Part shown: piece by piece, positions 1 to 8,897 of the stretch
Position numbering within the stretch: the stretch's first letter is position 1
Layout of the letters: the number at the start of each line of letters is the position of its first letter
Origin: an uncultured Saprospiraceae bacterium
GTDB lineage: Bacteria > Bacteroidota > Bacteroidia > Chitinophagales > Saprospiraceae
Direction: 5' to 3'
Assembly (NCBI GenBank): GCA_938015415.1
Contig: CALLPK010000010.1
Span: forward strand, 1-64,000
DNA length: 64,000 bases
Notes under the pieces: model-generated
Told to the model about the DNA's origin: nothing
Databases searched by the model: none
The model's input: only the letters and a program-made list of their open reading frames with translations
Position numbers and translations under genes: made by a program

Positions 1-2
1 GG

Positions 3-713
3 ACCAAAGAGATCGTACAAACCGACTTATTTGTAAAAGACCACGGTGGTTATATAGGTAATTTTATGCGCGGTCTACGGCACGATTTGCTCTCGCCAGT
101 TGCCCAATTAAAGGATATTATCGAATATAACAGAGAAACAAATGACCCGAAGAAGAAGGAGCAATCGGCTCGTTTAATAGACAATTGTTTAGAAAAATTA
201 AGTAATACTGCCAGGGGGTTTTCTGACTTTGTTGACCTGCATATTCTGCCTCAAACAAATATGGAATCTATCCTCATGGAGGAGGTTTTCACGGAAGTCG
301 AAACCTTATTAGGGGAAGAAATTACGCTAACTGGAGCCACGGTAACGAAAAATTTTGCACCGGCGGAAACGCTTGTTTTTAATAGAATGGTGATGTACAG
401 TATTGTGCATAATTTGCTGAGCAATGCCATCAAATTCCGGCGGGAAGGTACAGACCCGGTGATCGCGGTAAAAACGTTCAAGTCAGGTCACTATTTTGTA
501 TTTGCGGTTGAGGACAATGGGACCGGAATAGATTTAGCGGCGCATGGAGCAAAACTTTTTGTCCCTTTTCAGCGACTGGATCCAAATCGTTCCGGGGTCG
601 GTGTAGGTTTGAGTATGATTAAGAATGCCCTGGTACGTTATGAGGGAGATATTCAGATAGAAAGTGTTCCTGGTGAAGGCACTACGGTTTCGGTGTATAT
701 TCCGCAAGGATAG
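3..713 (+). CDS. Sensor histidine kinase, C-terminal part (5' end outside window)
   Basis: The reading frame is open to the left edge, so this is the 3' part of a longer gene; an ATG at 66 lies inside the protein. The visible part holds a HisKA-like dimerisation helix with the phospho-accepting His in RHDLLSP, followed by a HATPase domain with N box HNLLSNAIKF, G1 box VEDNGTGID and G2 box GVGVGLSMI. It ends right after the ATPase domain, with no receiver domain attached. The kinase core closely resembles that of the CheB-CheR fusion at 2522-6199, so the two probably belong to one expanded family. The sensor part and signal cannot be seen. It is convergent with the response regulator gene at 1037-1708. 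Confidence 0.9.
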   Translation, partial: TKEIVQTDLFVKDHGGYIGNFMRGLRHDLLSPVAQLKDIIEYNRETNDPKKKEQSARLIDNCLEKLSNTARGFSDFVDLHILPQTNMESILMEEVFTEVETLLGEEITLTGATVTKNFAPAETLVFNRMVMYSIVHNLLSNAIKFRREGTDPVIAVKTFKSGHYFVFAVEDNGTGIDLAAHGAKLFVPFQRLDPNRSGVGVGLSMIKNALVRYEGDIQIESVPGEGTTVSVYIPQG

Positions 714-1036
714 GAATGGGAATGGGAATGAAATTAAGTCGGGGACCGTTCAATAACCTGTGCTTTTTTTGCGTTGGTATTGCGTTAAAAGAGACTGACA
801 AACCAATTAACTGATGAGTCTGCGCTAAAAAGTGATTTTCGCGCAGAGGAGCAGAGGTCGCTGAGCGACCGTGTCGTGTATATCTTTAACGCATATATCT
901 TTTATCGCGAAGATGGTATATAATTAATTTTATCAAATGCGTTCCCAGGTTTTAGTTTTTCTAGTTTCTAGAGCAGGCTCACTGATTAACGATTAATTAT
1001 GAAGGTGATATTTTATTTATGTAAATTGAACACTCC
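714..1036. other. Spacer between convergent genes with a hairpin and a CGCAGAG-type repeat
   Basis: No gene is supported. The stretch holds a GGTCGC-tga-GCGACC hairpin (856-870) inside a purine-rich segment, CGCGCAGAGGAGCAGAG, which resembles segments at 8677-8822 and, in reverse orientation, at 38742-38770. The hairpin lies between two gene ends and could help transcription stop, but it has no clear T tract. Confidence 0.5.
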
Positions 1037-1708
1037 CTAAGTCAGCCCTTGTTGTTGAGCGTAGCAAACTAATTCCTCGTTTGTTTTTATTTTCAATTTT
1101 TTCAGCACATTTTTTCGGTGGGATTCGATGGACTGTTTACTAATGTAAAGTTTTGTGGCGATATCATTACTGGCATATCCCCGACCTATTAATGTAACGA
1201 TATCCATTTCCCGTTCGGTCAATCTGGAAAAATGTTGGCTCTCATTTGTTAGTTCAATTGAAAACTGGTTTTCTTCGGGTCGGGATTTTATACCTTTTTG
1301 ATAAACGGACAAGCTGATAAAACGTTCATCTTTATGCACGCGTTTAATTGCCTCAACAATTTCGTTCAGAGAAGCAGTCTTCGATAAATAAGCATGTATA
1401 CCAAACTCCATGACGTCCTGCACTAGTTTTGGCATTGTATAATTAGAAAAGGCGATAATTTTAAGGCTGGTATGTTCTACTACCAGGTCTTTGATCAACC
1501 GATAGATATTTGTATCCGGCAGGTTCGGATCGAGGAACAGAGTATCCGCATCTTTTTCATTTTTCAGTAAGGTCATCAGATCTCCACCATCGTGCGCAAT
1601 GCCAATAATTTCTTTTTCAGGAAACTGTTTAAGCAGAGAAATAAAACCCTCAACGACGATGGGATTATTATCAGTGATTATTATTTTATAATTTTCCCGA
1701 TTTTCCAA
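1037..1708 (-). CDS. NarL/FixJ-type response regulator (receiver + LuxR HTH)
   Basis: A two-component transcription regulator of 223 residues. Residues 6-125 form a receiver domain: acidic pocket at D13, probable phosphoacceptor D60 (LFLDPNLPD) and the conserved Lys at 110 (YLSKTAS). Residues 161-223 form a LuxR-type helix-turn-helix (LTEREMDIV ... SKQSIESHRKNVLKKL). The start is a TTG: the upstream GTPase gene ends in TAG only two codons earlier in the same frame, so there is no room for another start. Co-transcription with the GTPase gene is very likely. The partner kinase is unknown; several kinases lie nearby. Confidence 0.9.
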   Translation of the reverse strand: MENRENYKIIITDNNPIVVEGFISLLKQFPEKEIIGIAHDGGDLMTLLKNEKDADTLFLDPNLPDTNIYRLIKDLVVEHTSLKIIAFSNYTMPKLVQDVMEFGIHAYLSKTASLNEIVEAIKRVHKDERFISLSVYQKGIKSRPEENQFSIELTNESQHFSRLTEREMDIVTLIGRGYASNDIATKLYISKQSIESHRKNVLKKLKIKTNEELVCYAQQQGLT

Positions 1709-1714
1709 ATTGTA

Positions 1715-2209
1715 CTAGGTATTTTTGACTTTTAGTAATGCCTCTTCTATCAGGTTATTAAATAAAAAAGAAAGGTTTTCTCCCGTTTTAGCACTGACGA
1801 TGGCGTCTAAGGTTACGGGCAATTCTTTTTGCTGCATCTCAATAAGCTCTGCCTCACTTAACAAATCTTTTTTATTTCCAATTATTTTAATGATACTCTC
1901 ACCAACATTTGCTTTTAGATACTGAAGGTCTTCGAGGATATTCCTAAAAGTGAATGGTCTGGTAATATCAACAATATATAAGATGATCGTTTTTTTGGCA
2001 AAATAGATTTTAGGAACTTTCCGTTGCTGAATTTCACCGGCAATGTCCCATAATTTCAAGGTTACCTTTTGATCTTCTAAGATTTTTTCGTTGACTCGTA
2101 CCCCCATGGTTCCATAATATTTATTACTGAACTCATCGTGAATGATCCGGTTGAAGATAGAAGATTTTCCTACTCCGAAAGATCCTGTCAATAAAACTTC
2201 TACAGTCAT
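1715..2209 (-). CDS. Small Ras-like GTPase
   Basis: A 164-residue stand-alone GTPase with all G motifs: P-loop GSFGVGKS (9-16), switch I Thr (T34 in YYGTMG), DIAG (55-58), NKKD (111-114) and SAK (138-140). It resembles Rab/Ras-type domains more than translation GTPases. The residue after DIAG, where Ras has catalytic Gln61, is Glu59, so intrinsic hydrolysis may be altered; this is inference. No membrane anchor or lipidation motif is seen. The response regulator gene follows after only the stop codon and two codons, in the same frame, which suggests that the GTPase works in the same signalling path. Confidence 0.9.
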   Translation of the reverse strand: MTVEVLLTGSFGVGKSSIFNRIIHDEFSNKYYGTMGVRVNEKILEDQKVTLKLWDIAGEIQQRKVPKIYFAKKTIILYIVDITRPFTFRNILEDLQYLKANVGESIIKIIGNKKDLLSEAELIEMQQKELPVTLDAIVSAKTGENLSFLFNNLIEEALLKVKNT

Positions 2210-2521
2210 GTATTAAAAAAATATTTTACTATTCGTAAAAAATAGCAAGTCTTAAAACAATATTATTTTAAGACTAATTGTTTGGGAAATTATTTTTTCT
2301 AAGAGTTGACTACTAGAAAGCGTATAACAACATCCATCTTTGTGGTATAAATATATTAAAATTTGATAATATACAAAATATATAGTACTTTTAAATTAAT
2401 TCAAATATAATTAGTTTTAGAATAATTCCAAGATTTTCTTTTGTCCTTATTGATCTTTTACAAATGTACCTTAATATACTTTGTTCGTAATCTTTAATTA
2501 CCAACTATATAAAAACAGACC
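2210..2521. other. Divergent promoter region with a 10-bp inverted repeat
   Basis: AT-rich spacer between the divergent GTPase and CheB-CheR genes. It contains a perfect inverted repeat, AGTCTTAAAA (2248-2257) and TTTTAAGACT (2266-2275), just upstream of the GTPase start, a candidate operator or leader hairpin. Minus-strand matches to the Bacteroidota -7 element TAnnTTTG occur at 2402-2409 (TATATTTG) and 2461-2468 (TACATTTG); neither has a convincing -33 partner. Confidence 0.5.
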
Positions 2522-5500
2522 ATGAATAAGCTAGAACGAGTTATCGGAATTGGTGCTTCCGCCGGTGGGTTAAAAGCCATTACCGAATTTTTCGATCATA
2601 TTCCTGATAAAACAGGAATGGCCTTTGTTGTCATTCAGCATTTGTCTCCTGATTTTAAGAGTATGATGAGCGAATTGCTGATCAAACATACGGGAATGAC
2701 GATCCATATCATCGACCAACCAAAGATGATCCAACCCAATAATATCTATCTGATTTCCAGTCAATTTAATGTAGTTCTTGACAAAAAGATGCTTATACCC
2801 ACCAAGCGAAGTGAGGGAAGTACCCTAAATTTACCGATAGATCTGTTTTTTCACTCTTTGGGAAAAGAAGTAGGAAAGGATACCGTTGGCATTATCCTAT
2901 CTGGTACCGGATCAGATGGTTCAAAGGGTATTCAGACGATCAAAAAGGCGGGTGGTGTTGTGATGGTAGAAGATCCGCACCACGCACAGTTTGATGGTAT
3001 GCCGCTGGCAGCGCTGTCCGCTGGAAAAATTGATTTTGTGCTACCTCCCTACGCTTTAGCCAGGGAACTGATGCGACTTAATGAGAACAAGGAAAGAAAA
3101 ACGACCTTTTTGATCATTAATCCAGACACGGACGATTTTCCACCATTATTCGATGAAATCATTTCAGTAATATATACAAAAACGGGGATTAATTTTAAGA
3201 ATTATAAGTATAGTACGCTGATCCGTCGGATGGAAAAGCGAATGTTTATCACCAAACAACACGACCTGGCCTCTTATCTAAAATACCTTAAAAAAGACCC
3301 CGAAGAAACCAATATTCTACAGGAAGAATTTCTCATCAACGTGACTCATTTTTTCCGGGACCCCAAGGCCTTTGATGAGTTTAAGCGAGATATTATTCCG
3401 GCTATTCTGGCTGATAAATCTCCCCGTGACCAGATCAGAATCTGGATTGCGGCCTGTTCTACCGGACAAGAAGCGATCACAATTGCCATTTTAATCAAAG
3501 AATACCTGGAGGAAAATCACCTGTCCAATCCGATTAAAATATTTGCCTCTGATATTGATAAATCCGCCATTGCGATCGCCAGTGAAGCAGTGTACGACGG
3601 ATCATTATTGGGAATGGTTCCGAATCATCTGATAAAAAAGTATTTTGAACCAACTAACGCCGATAAAACCCGATTTTCGGTGGTAAAGAACTTAAGGGAA
3701 ACCATCGTCTACGCAGTACACGATGCTTTGTATGATCCGCCTTTTATTAATCTGGACTTGATCACCTGCCGGAACATGATGATTTATTTAAATAATAAGA
3801 ATCAAAAAATCCTGCTTTCCAACTTCCATTTTGCGTTAAACTACAAGGGTTATCTCTTTTTAGGGCCCAGTGAATCCATTGGAGAATTTAAAAAATCCTT
3901 TCAAGTCCTGTCCACCAGATGGAATTTGTACCAGAATATTGCAAAAGAAAAACAATTGCAACCTGGATTTTCCAGAGAACCAGATACCAAAATGGAGCAT
4001 CGGGTCGCTCTTAAAAAAAATGCGCTGGCTCCCTTTAAGGTAACGCCAGAAAAGCCCATTGTTAAAGATAAATATTATACCAAAATTCTGATTGAGAAAT
4101 TTGCGCCTACCTGTATTTTGGTTAATCAAAACCTGGATATTTTACTGACCAACGGAGATGTGGATGCTTTACTTAGTTTCCCACGGGTCTCCGGAAATTT
4201 CAATCTCAGTGAGATGGTCGGTCCCGAGGAACTGATCATTTATAAAAACGGCATCCAAAAGTGCCTGGACAACAATAAAGTCAATCTTTTTGAAGGAGTC
4301 CATTACCGCAAGAACAAGCAGGTCACGATGTTAAATATGCAGTTTACCGCCGTGCAGGATGAATATGATACCGATCAGCAAATTTTTATTATTGAATTTT
4401 TCTTTGACGTAAATAATCTTTCAGAAACACCAACAGAAAATCTGCTCATTATTCCTCAGGAGACGCTGAAGGTGGAAAAAATGAAGATTATTCAGCGGGA
4501 ATTACGGCAAATCCGTCAGGAAAAGCAGGCGCTGGTACAAGAGCTGGAGATGGCCAATGAAGAACTACAATCTTCCAACGAGGAACTACTGGCCGCCAAC
4601 GAAGAACTACAAAGTACCAACGAAGAATTACAATCGGTCAACGAAGAATTATATACGGTTAATACCGAGTTGCAAGACAAGGTCAACCAATTAATTACCA
4701 CGACCAACGATTTGGACAATTTACTGAACAGTACTGAGATTGGCAGTATCTTTTTAGATCAGGATCTGAATATCCGGCGTTTTACACCCGCGATTATCAA
4801 ACAATTTGCCTTACTGGATACCGATATAGGACGTCCCATAACGGGATTTGCAAATTCCTTTGTGGACAAAAATATTTATCCCGAGATTAAGAATGTGGTG
4901 AATAAACTGGTGGTTTTTGAAAAAGAAATCAAAGACGATCAGGACAACTACTATTTGATGCGCGTACTGCCCTACCGGACGGATGCGGGCCAGGTAGCCG
5001 GAGCCGTACTTACCTTTATTCCCATCAATGAATTAAAGAAAGCAAACGATAATTTTACCGAAGTGGCGGAACGCTACCGGGCGGTGTTTGACAACTCCTA
5101 CGATGGAATTATGTTGATTGATAAGAAGGGAAAAATAACCTCTTCTAATCATGATTTCGCCGGTTTCTCGAAAGAAAAAGTGGTCAACCGTTCTTTACTG
5201 GAGTTGATGCCTGAGCCTTACGGGGAGGTCCTGAGGCTAGCAATGGATCAGGTAATGAATGGAGATCCGTCCAGTTTCTTTCATTTTGAGATTGAGCGCA
5301 CAAAAGGGAATAAACAGTGGTTTTCAGCTACGGTAACACCGGTGATTGTCAAAAGCGAAATCCAGGGATTAGCATTTATCACCCGGGATGTAACGGAGTT
5401 AAAAGAAAAGGAACTAGAGCTGCGTCAGATGGGGGTCTCGCTGGAAAAACAAGTAGCTGATCGTTCGAAGGAGCTGGCCATCAGAAATTCAGAGCTAAAA

Positions 5501-6199
5501 GAAATTAATAGTTATCTGGATAGTTTTGTACACGGGGCGGCTCATGATTTGCGGGCACCCATTACGCAGATCAAGGGCATGTTGAATTTATTTCCTAAAA
5601 TCGAGGACACCAGTAAAAAAGAAGTGGTTTTCCAGGAAATATCCTCTTGTGTCAAGCGACTGGAAAAAACGCTGACCGGATTGATTGAGATGATTGATTT
5701 TCAAAAAAATGACAACCGAATTTCCCATAATATTAACTTACTAAAGTCTTTTAGCGAAGTTATTGAGCAGGTTGACTACGATATTAAGAGTACCAAGGCG
5801 GAGATAAACGTGGATATTCCAGAAGATTTAACCGTTAATTTTATTCCGGCTTACATCACCAGTATCTTTTATAACCTGATGAGCAATGCCCTTAAATATC
5901 GAGACTATGACAAACCGTTAAAAATTAATGTTTCAGTGCAACAAGAAGCTGAATTCGTCGTAATAAATGTTTCTGATAATGGAATCGGGATTGATTTGAA
6001 CCGCTACGGACACTTTTTATTCCAGCCGTTTAAGCGATTAACGGTCGAACGGGAAGGAACGGGAATAGGCCTGAGCATTATCAATAACGTCGTCCGTAAA
6101 AACGGAGGCAAAATCGAAGTAGAAAGTAACCTGAAAAAAGGTACCCAATTTAAAGTATTTATTAAACCATTGAATATTTACGCAAATGCCATCATCTAA
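2522..6199 (+). CDS. CheB-CheR-PAS-histidine kinase fusion protein
   Basis: A 1225-residue cytoplasmic signalling protein. Residues 1-190 are a CheB-type methylesterase with the triad S13 (GASAGG), H40 (QHLSPD) and D132 (GTGSDG). Residues about 205-480 are a CheR-type methyltransferase (NVTHFFRD; SAM-binding IAACSTGQEA near 308; ITCRNMMIY near 411). Residues about 655-725 form a coiled coil of repeated NEEL units. Two PAS-like domains follow (about 735-835 and 850-960), then a second coiled coil and a histidine kinase: H1008 in AAHDLRAP, N box NLMSNALKY near 1117, G boxes SDNGIGID and GTGIGLSI. There is no CheB receiver domain. No chemoreceptor gene is in the window, so the methylation target is unknown; such fusions may regulate the kinase rather than taxis (inference). 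A receiver gene overlaps its 3' end. Confidence 0.93.
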   Translation: MNKLERVIGIGASAGGLKAITEFFDHIPDKTGMAFVVIQHLSPDFKSMMSELLIKHTGMTIHIIDQPKMIQPNNIYLISSQFNVVLDKKMLIPTKRSEGSTLNLPIDLFFHSLGKEVGKDTVGIILSGTGSDGSKGIQTIKKAGGVVMVEDPHHAQFDGMPLAALSAGKIDFVLPPYALARELMRLNENKERKTTFLIINPDTDDFPPLFDEIISVIYTKTGINFKNYKYSTLIRRMEKRMFITKQHDLASYLKYLKKDPEETNILQEEFLINVTHFFRDPKAFDEFKRDIIPAILADKSPRDQIRIWIAACSTGQEAITIAILIKEYLEENHLSNPIKIFASDIDKSAIAIASEAVYDGSLLGMVPNHLIKKYFEPTNADKTRFSVVKNLRETIVYAVHDALYDPPFINLDLITCRNMMIYLNNKNQKILLSNFHFALNYKGYLFLGPSESIGEFKKSFQVLSTRWNLYQNIAKEKQLQPGFSREPDTKMEHRVALKKNALAPFKVTPEKPIVKDKYYTKILIEKFAPTCILVNQNLDILLTNGDVDALLSFPRVSGNFNLSEMVGPEELIIYKNGIQKCLDNNKVNLFEGVHYRKNKQVTMLNMQFTAVQDEYDTDQQIFIIEFFFDVNNLSETPTENLLIIPQETLKVEKMKIIQRELRQIRQEKQALVQELEMANEELQSSNEELLAANEELQSTNEELQSVNEELYTVNTELQDKVNQLITTTNDLDNLLNSTEIGSIFLDQDLNIRRFTPAIIKQFALLDTDIGRPITGFANSFVDKNIYPEIKNVVNKLVVFEKEIKDDQDNYYLMRVLPYRTDAGQVAGAVLTFIPINELKKANDNFTEVAERYRAVFDNSYDGIMLIDKKGKITSSNHDFAGFSKEKVVNRSLLELMPEPYGEVLRLAMDQVMNGDPSSFFHFEIERTKGNKQWFSATVTPVIVKSEIQGLAFITRDVTELKEKELELRQMGVSLEKQVADRSKELAIRNSELKEINSYLDSFVHGAAHDLRAPITQIKGMLNLFPKIEDTSKKEVVFQEISSCVKRLEKTLTGLIEMIDFQKNDNRISHNINLLKSFSEVIEQVDYDIKSTKAEINVDIPEDLTVNFIPAYITSIFYNLMSNALKYRDYDKPLKINVSVQQEAEFVVINVSDNGIGIDLNRYGHFLFQPFKRLTVEREGTGIGLSIINNVVRKNGGKIEVESNLKKGTQFKVFIKPLNIYANAII

Positions 6200-6611
6200 C
6201 TGGAATATTCTATTTGTAGACGATTCCAAAACTGAAATTAATTACTTAAAATTATTATTCCAACTAACGGATATCCCACTAAATCCTGCCTTTATTAATT
6301 CTGCTCATACGGCCATTGAGCGCTTAGCAGAACTGGAGGATAACGAATTTCCCGATATTATCGTGGTAGATATTAATATGCCACTAATGGACGGTTTCGA
6401 ATTTGCCAGCATTTATACGGAAAGATTTGGCGCAAAGCATCCAGCCACTCGTCTGTTTATTTACAGCACGAGTATCCACTCCAAAGATATTAACCGGGCA
6501 GAAACAATGGACGGGGTTACCGGATTCATTGCCAAACCTTTTGAAGATACTACCTTCAAGGATTACATTTACCCACACTTACCTAAAAACAAGGAAGTAC
6601 AGCCGAATTAA
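6186..6611 (+). CDS. Single-domain response regulator (receiver only)
   Basis: A 141-residue receiver domain with acidic pair D12/D13 (FVDDSK), phosphoacceptor D62 (VVDINMPLMDG), switch Ser at 94 (IYSTS) and Lys117 (AKPFED). No output domain is present. The start codon lies 14 nt inside the preceding CheB-CheR-kinase gene, which implies translational coupling and makes that kinase the most likely phosphodonor. It may act as a CheY-like output or as a shuttle in a relay. Confidence 0.92.
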   Translation: MPSSNWNILFVDDSKTEINYLKLLFQLTDIPLNPAFINSAHTAIERLAELEDNEFPDIIVVDINMPLMDGFEFASIYTERFGAKHPATRLFIYSTSIHSKDINRAETMDGVTGFIAKPFEDTTFKDYIYPHLPKNKEVQPN

Positions 6612-7147
6612 TTAATAAAAATAGTTATTAAAAAACACAATATATTCTTGTTTTTTTCTATATCTATTTTATATATTTGCGATGCGTGTTTGCTTTTCAA
6701 ACCCCTCTTATTAAACATTATTTTTGGATCTGGATTTGACCTTTTCGCTAATCCTGGACCATAGACCAAATGTGAATGATATCTAAATCTTTCATCTAAG
6801 TTTATCATTCTTCTTCATTAATTATTTGTTTTAGGAAACCCAAATTATGGGATAAGTATTCTTTTGGCTAACAACCTTTTTTTGCCAAAAAAATGCGTTA
6901 CCTGTGAGGCATTTTTATGTCTTAAGAATAGAAGCTATTTAAGAATACAGAAAATTTGCAAAAATACATCTTACAAGAATATATATTTTTTATTTTTAAT
7001 AAGTTGGCATTTTATTTGCATAATCAAAAAGCATAGAAACGATTCAACATTTACACTCAAAATTTTTTATCGGAAATTACGATTATTATTAAAATGAGCT
7101 TAGACGAACAGTCGGCGATTAACTACTGAAATTAAAGAAATACTATC
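6612..7147 (+). other. 536-nt AT-rich spacer with promoter and hairpins; no gene supported
   Basis: No convincing coding region: a 77-codon open frame here looks random. A promoter-like element sits at 6648-6679. Two hairpins lie about 200 nt downstream: TTTTGGC/GCCAAAA (6862-6868 with 6884-6890) and AAAAATGC/GCATTTTT (6889-6896 with 6909-6916). They could end a short untranslated transcript or form the leader of the coiled-coil gene at 7148. Confidence 0.4.
6648..6679 (+). promoter_or_regulatory. Candidate Bacteroidota-type promoter
   Basis: TTG at 6648-6650 and an exact TAnnTTTG match, TATATTTG, at 6672-6679, with 21 nt between them. This is slightly wider than the usual 19 nt. It points into the spacer before the small coiled-coil genes. 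Confidence 0.45.
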
Positions 7148-7348
7148 ATGTGTCAACTGGAATACTACCACATAGCAGAACGGCTAAACAATATTAAGTT
7201 GGATATTAAGGATTTACGCGAAAATCCAACTACCTGTATACAAGAGAAAATTCAGATATTGAAAAAGACCAATCAACTTTTGCGGGAACAAAACAAGCTA
7301 CTAACTTTACGGCAAGAGGCCCTGCAAATGAGGCGGCAAACTGCCTAG
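7148..7348 (+). CDS. Small coiled-coil protein, paralogue 1
   Basis: A 66-residue, highly charged, helical protein with no signal peptide and no recognised domain. Heptad-like Leu/Ile spacing (ILKKTNQLLREQNKLL) predicts a coiled coil. It is clearly similar to the next gene: both have an AE(R/Q)L...I segment near the start, a short non-helical linker, then IL(K/R)K(T/I)NQLL. This conservation supports that both are real genes. They lie between a receiver gene and a soluble kinase, so an adaptor or oligomerisation role in signalling is possible, but this is only context. Confidence 0.7.
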   Translation: MCQLEYYHIAERLNNIKLDIKDLRENPTTCIQEKIQILKKTNQLLREQNKLLTLRQEALQMRRQTA

Positions 7349-7387
7349 TACCCGGAGGAATAAATTACTATCCTTTTTGACTTTCTG

Positions 7388-7409
7388 CCTGCCGGCAAAG
7401 GCAGGTTTT
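7388..7409 (+). terminator. Probable Rho-independent terminator
   Basis: CCTGCC-ggcaaa-GGCAGG stem followed by TTTT, 40 nt after the stop of the first coiled-coil gene. The GCCTGCCGGCA core resembles a repeat common in Bacteroidota spacers, so it may also be a dispersed repeat. Confidence 0.5.
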
Positions 7410-7516
7410 AAATTAATTTTCAAAATTACTGATACCAGATTTGTGGTATTTTTATTATTTTTTGAAACTATTTTTTAGAGAAATAGTAAATAATTATCAG
7501 GTAAAATTATAGCGTG

Positions 7517-7759
7517 ATGACCATACGTAAAAGTGAATACGTACTCGTGGCGGAGCAATTGAAATCGATTAGAGAAAAAATAAAAAATCTGAGACATACT
7601 TCAGCAAATAACGTAGCTGAACGAATTATAATACTCAGAAAAATCAATCAATTATTAACAGAAAGCAACGATTTGCTGATTATACGCCAAAGGCTTTTAG
7701 AAGAAAGGAATAATACTTTTGAGAAAAGAATAGATATATTGGAATCACGGTTAGAATAA
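7517..7759 (+). CDS. Small coiled-coil protein, paralogue 2
   Basis: An 80-residue charged, helical protein. The ATG at 7517 is preferred over an overlapping GTG at 7514. Over about 57 residues it aligns without gaps to the product of 7148-7348 (for example ILRKINQLLTESNDLL against ILKKTNQLLREQNKLL) and has a longer C-terminal helix (LLEERNNTFEKRIDIL). No known domain is recognised. The two genes look like a tandem duplication that has since diverged strongly; both have kept an intact frame. Confidence 0.72.
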   Translation: MTIRKSEYVLVAEQLKSIREKIKNLRHTSANNVAERIIILRKINQLLTESNDLLIIRQRLLEERNNTFEKRIDILESRLE

Positions 7760-7875
7760 GCAATTAATGGCTTTAGATCGTGGCTCAACAAATTCTCAGG
7801 GGGGAGTTAAAACAGACAGATTGCGTGGTCTCTTGGTTACGCAACGTATGAAACCTATAACTACAAAACACCCGC

Positions 7876-8637
7876 ATGAGTACCGATACTAATATTCGAC
7901 TTAAAAAATCCATCCTTCATAAAGTTGGAGATCAACCAGCAACTCCATCCGATGATCTACCTACTCCGGTAGTGACCAATTCATTTCTTCATAAAACAGT
8001 ACACGCCGCGGGACACGACTTACGTTCTCCGCTTTTTGTCATTCGGGCCTATAGCCAACTATTGCAAAAAACCCAAGAGAAAAACGTACTGGACCAGGGC
8101 CTTCAATTGATGGATCAAGCCACGGGCAGGATGGAAAAAACCATCAACGAATTTGTACATCTGATTGACCTTTATACGCTTCCCTTTCCAGAAAAAACTA
8201 CCGTCTCTTTTGAGTCGGCTCTTGAAACAGCTCAATTTCAACTGGTTAATTTGATCCACCAATATCAACCGACTTTTTCATTTGATTTTGCTGATTTTCC
8301 GACGACCCATTTTCACGAAAAATATTTGATCGATATCTTAACGTACTTGCTGGATAACGCGATTCGCCATAATACGGATCAGGAAAATTTAACCGTTAAG
8401 GTTTATTCTAAAATGATAAACAATAAGGTTACTTTGGTTGTCGAGGACAATGGTAAAGGCATCGAAGATGATCCGAATAAGGTTAGTAGTCCTTTTTATA
8501 CTTATACAAAAGAAGAACAGCCGGAATGTGTAGGTATGGGACTGGCAAAGGTAAAGGCGATCGCGCAGGTTTCGCAATGTTCGTTTTCGTTGGAGAGTGA
8601 GGCGGGGGTGACGCGGGCGTGTTTTGTTTTTGGGTAG
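7876..8637 (+). CDS. Soluble histidine kinase without sensor domain
   Basis: A 253-residue kinase made almost only of the catalytic core. The phospho-accepting H47 lies in AAGHDLRSPL; the ATPase domain has N box LLDNAIRHN, G1 VEDNGKGIED and G2 VGMGLAKVK. The first 35 residues look disordered, with no membrane segment or PAS domain. Input must therefore come from a partner protein, possibly the coiled-coil proteins encoded just upstream (inference). The HDLRSP type matches the other kinases of this cluster. Confidence 0.88.
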   Translation: MSTDTNIRLKKSILHKVGDQPATPSDDLPTPVVTNSFLHKTVHAAGHDLRSPLFVIRAYSQLLQKTQEKNVLDQGLQLMDQATGRMEKTINEFVHLIDLYTLPFPEKTTVSFESALETAQFQLVNLIHQYQPTFSFDFADFPTTHFHEKYLIDILTYLLDNAIRHNTDQENLTVKVYSKMINNKVTLVVEDNGKGIEDDPNKVSSPFYTYTKEEQPECVGMGLAKVKAIAQVSQCSFSLESEAGVTRACFVFG

Positions 8638-8676
8638 CGGAGGTTGAATCTGAGAAGTGGTTTTCTTGTCTTGTAT

Positions 8677-8822
8677 TTTGTCTCGCAGAGATCGAAAAGA
8701 CGCAGCGATGTTTTATCGTGAAGATTTTTCTGTGAATTCCTTTTTGAAGAAACTGAAATCTATTGTTTTTTTTTGGCGCAAAGAGGCGCGGAGAACGCAG
8801 AGTTAACTTGTATATCTTTTAC
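8677..8822. repeat. Degenerate CGCAGAG-type spacer repeats
   Basis: Segments such as TCTCGCAGAGATCGAAAAGACGC and GGCGCAAAGAGGCGCGG, followed by TGTATATCTTTTACG, resemble the spacer at 837-905 and, inverted, 38742-38770. They lie between the convergent kinase and photolyase genes. No coding potential is seen. Confidence 0.45.
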
Positions 8823-8897
8823 GTAAATTCCTTTACACTAGACTATGTTTTTGAAATCGTCAAAATTTTATTTTTCCTGGTTTTGAGAATAGGCCCA

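Noticed and set aside
6864-7097. 77-codon frame before the coiled-coil genes
   Set aside because: Composition follows the AT-rich spacer; it starts inside the hairpin region and resembles nothing.
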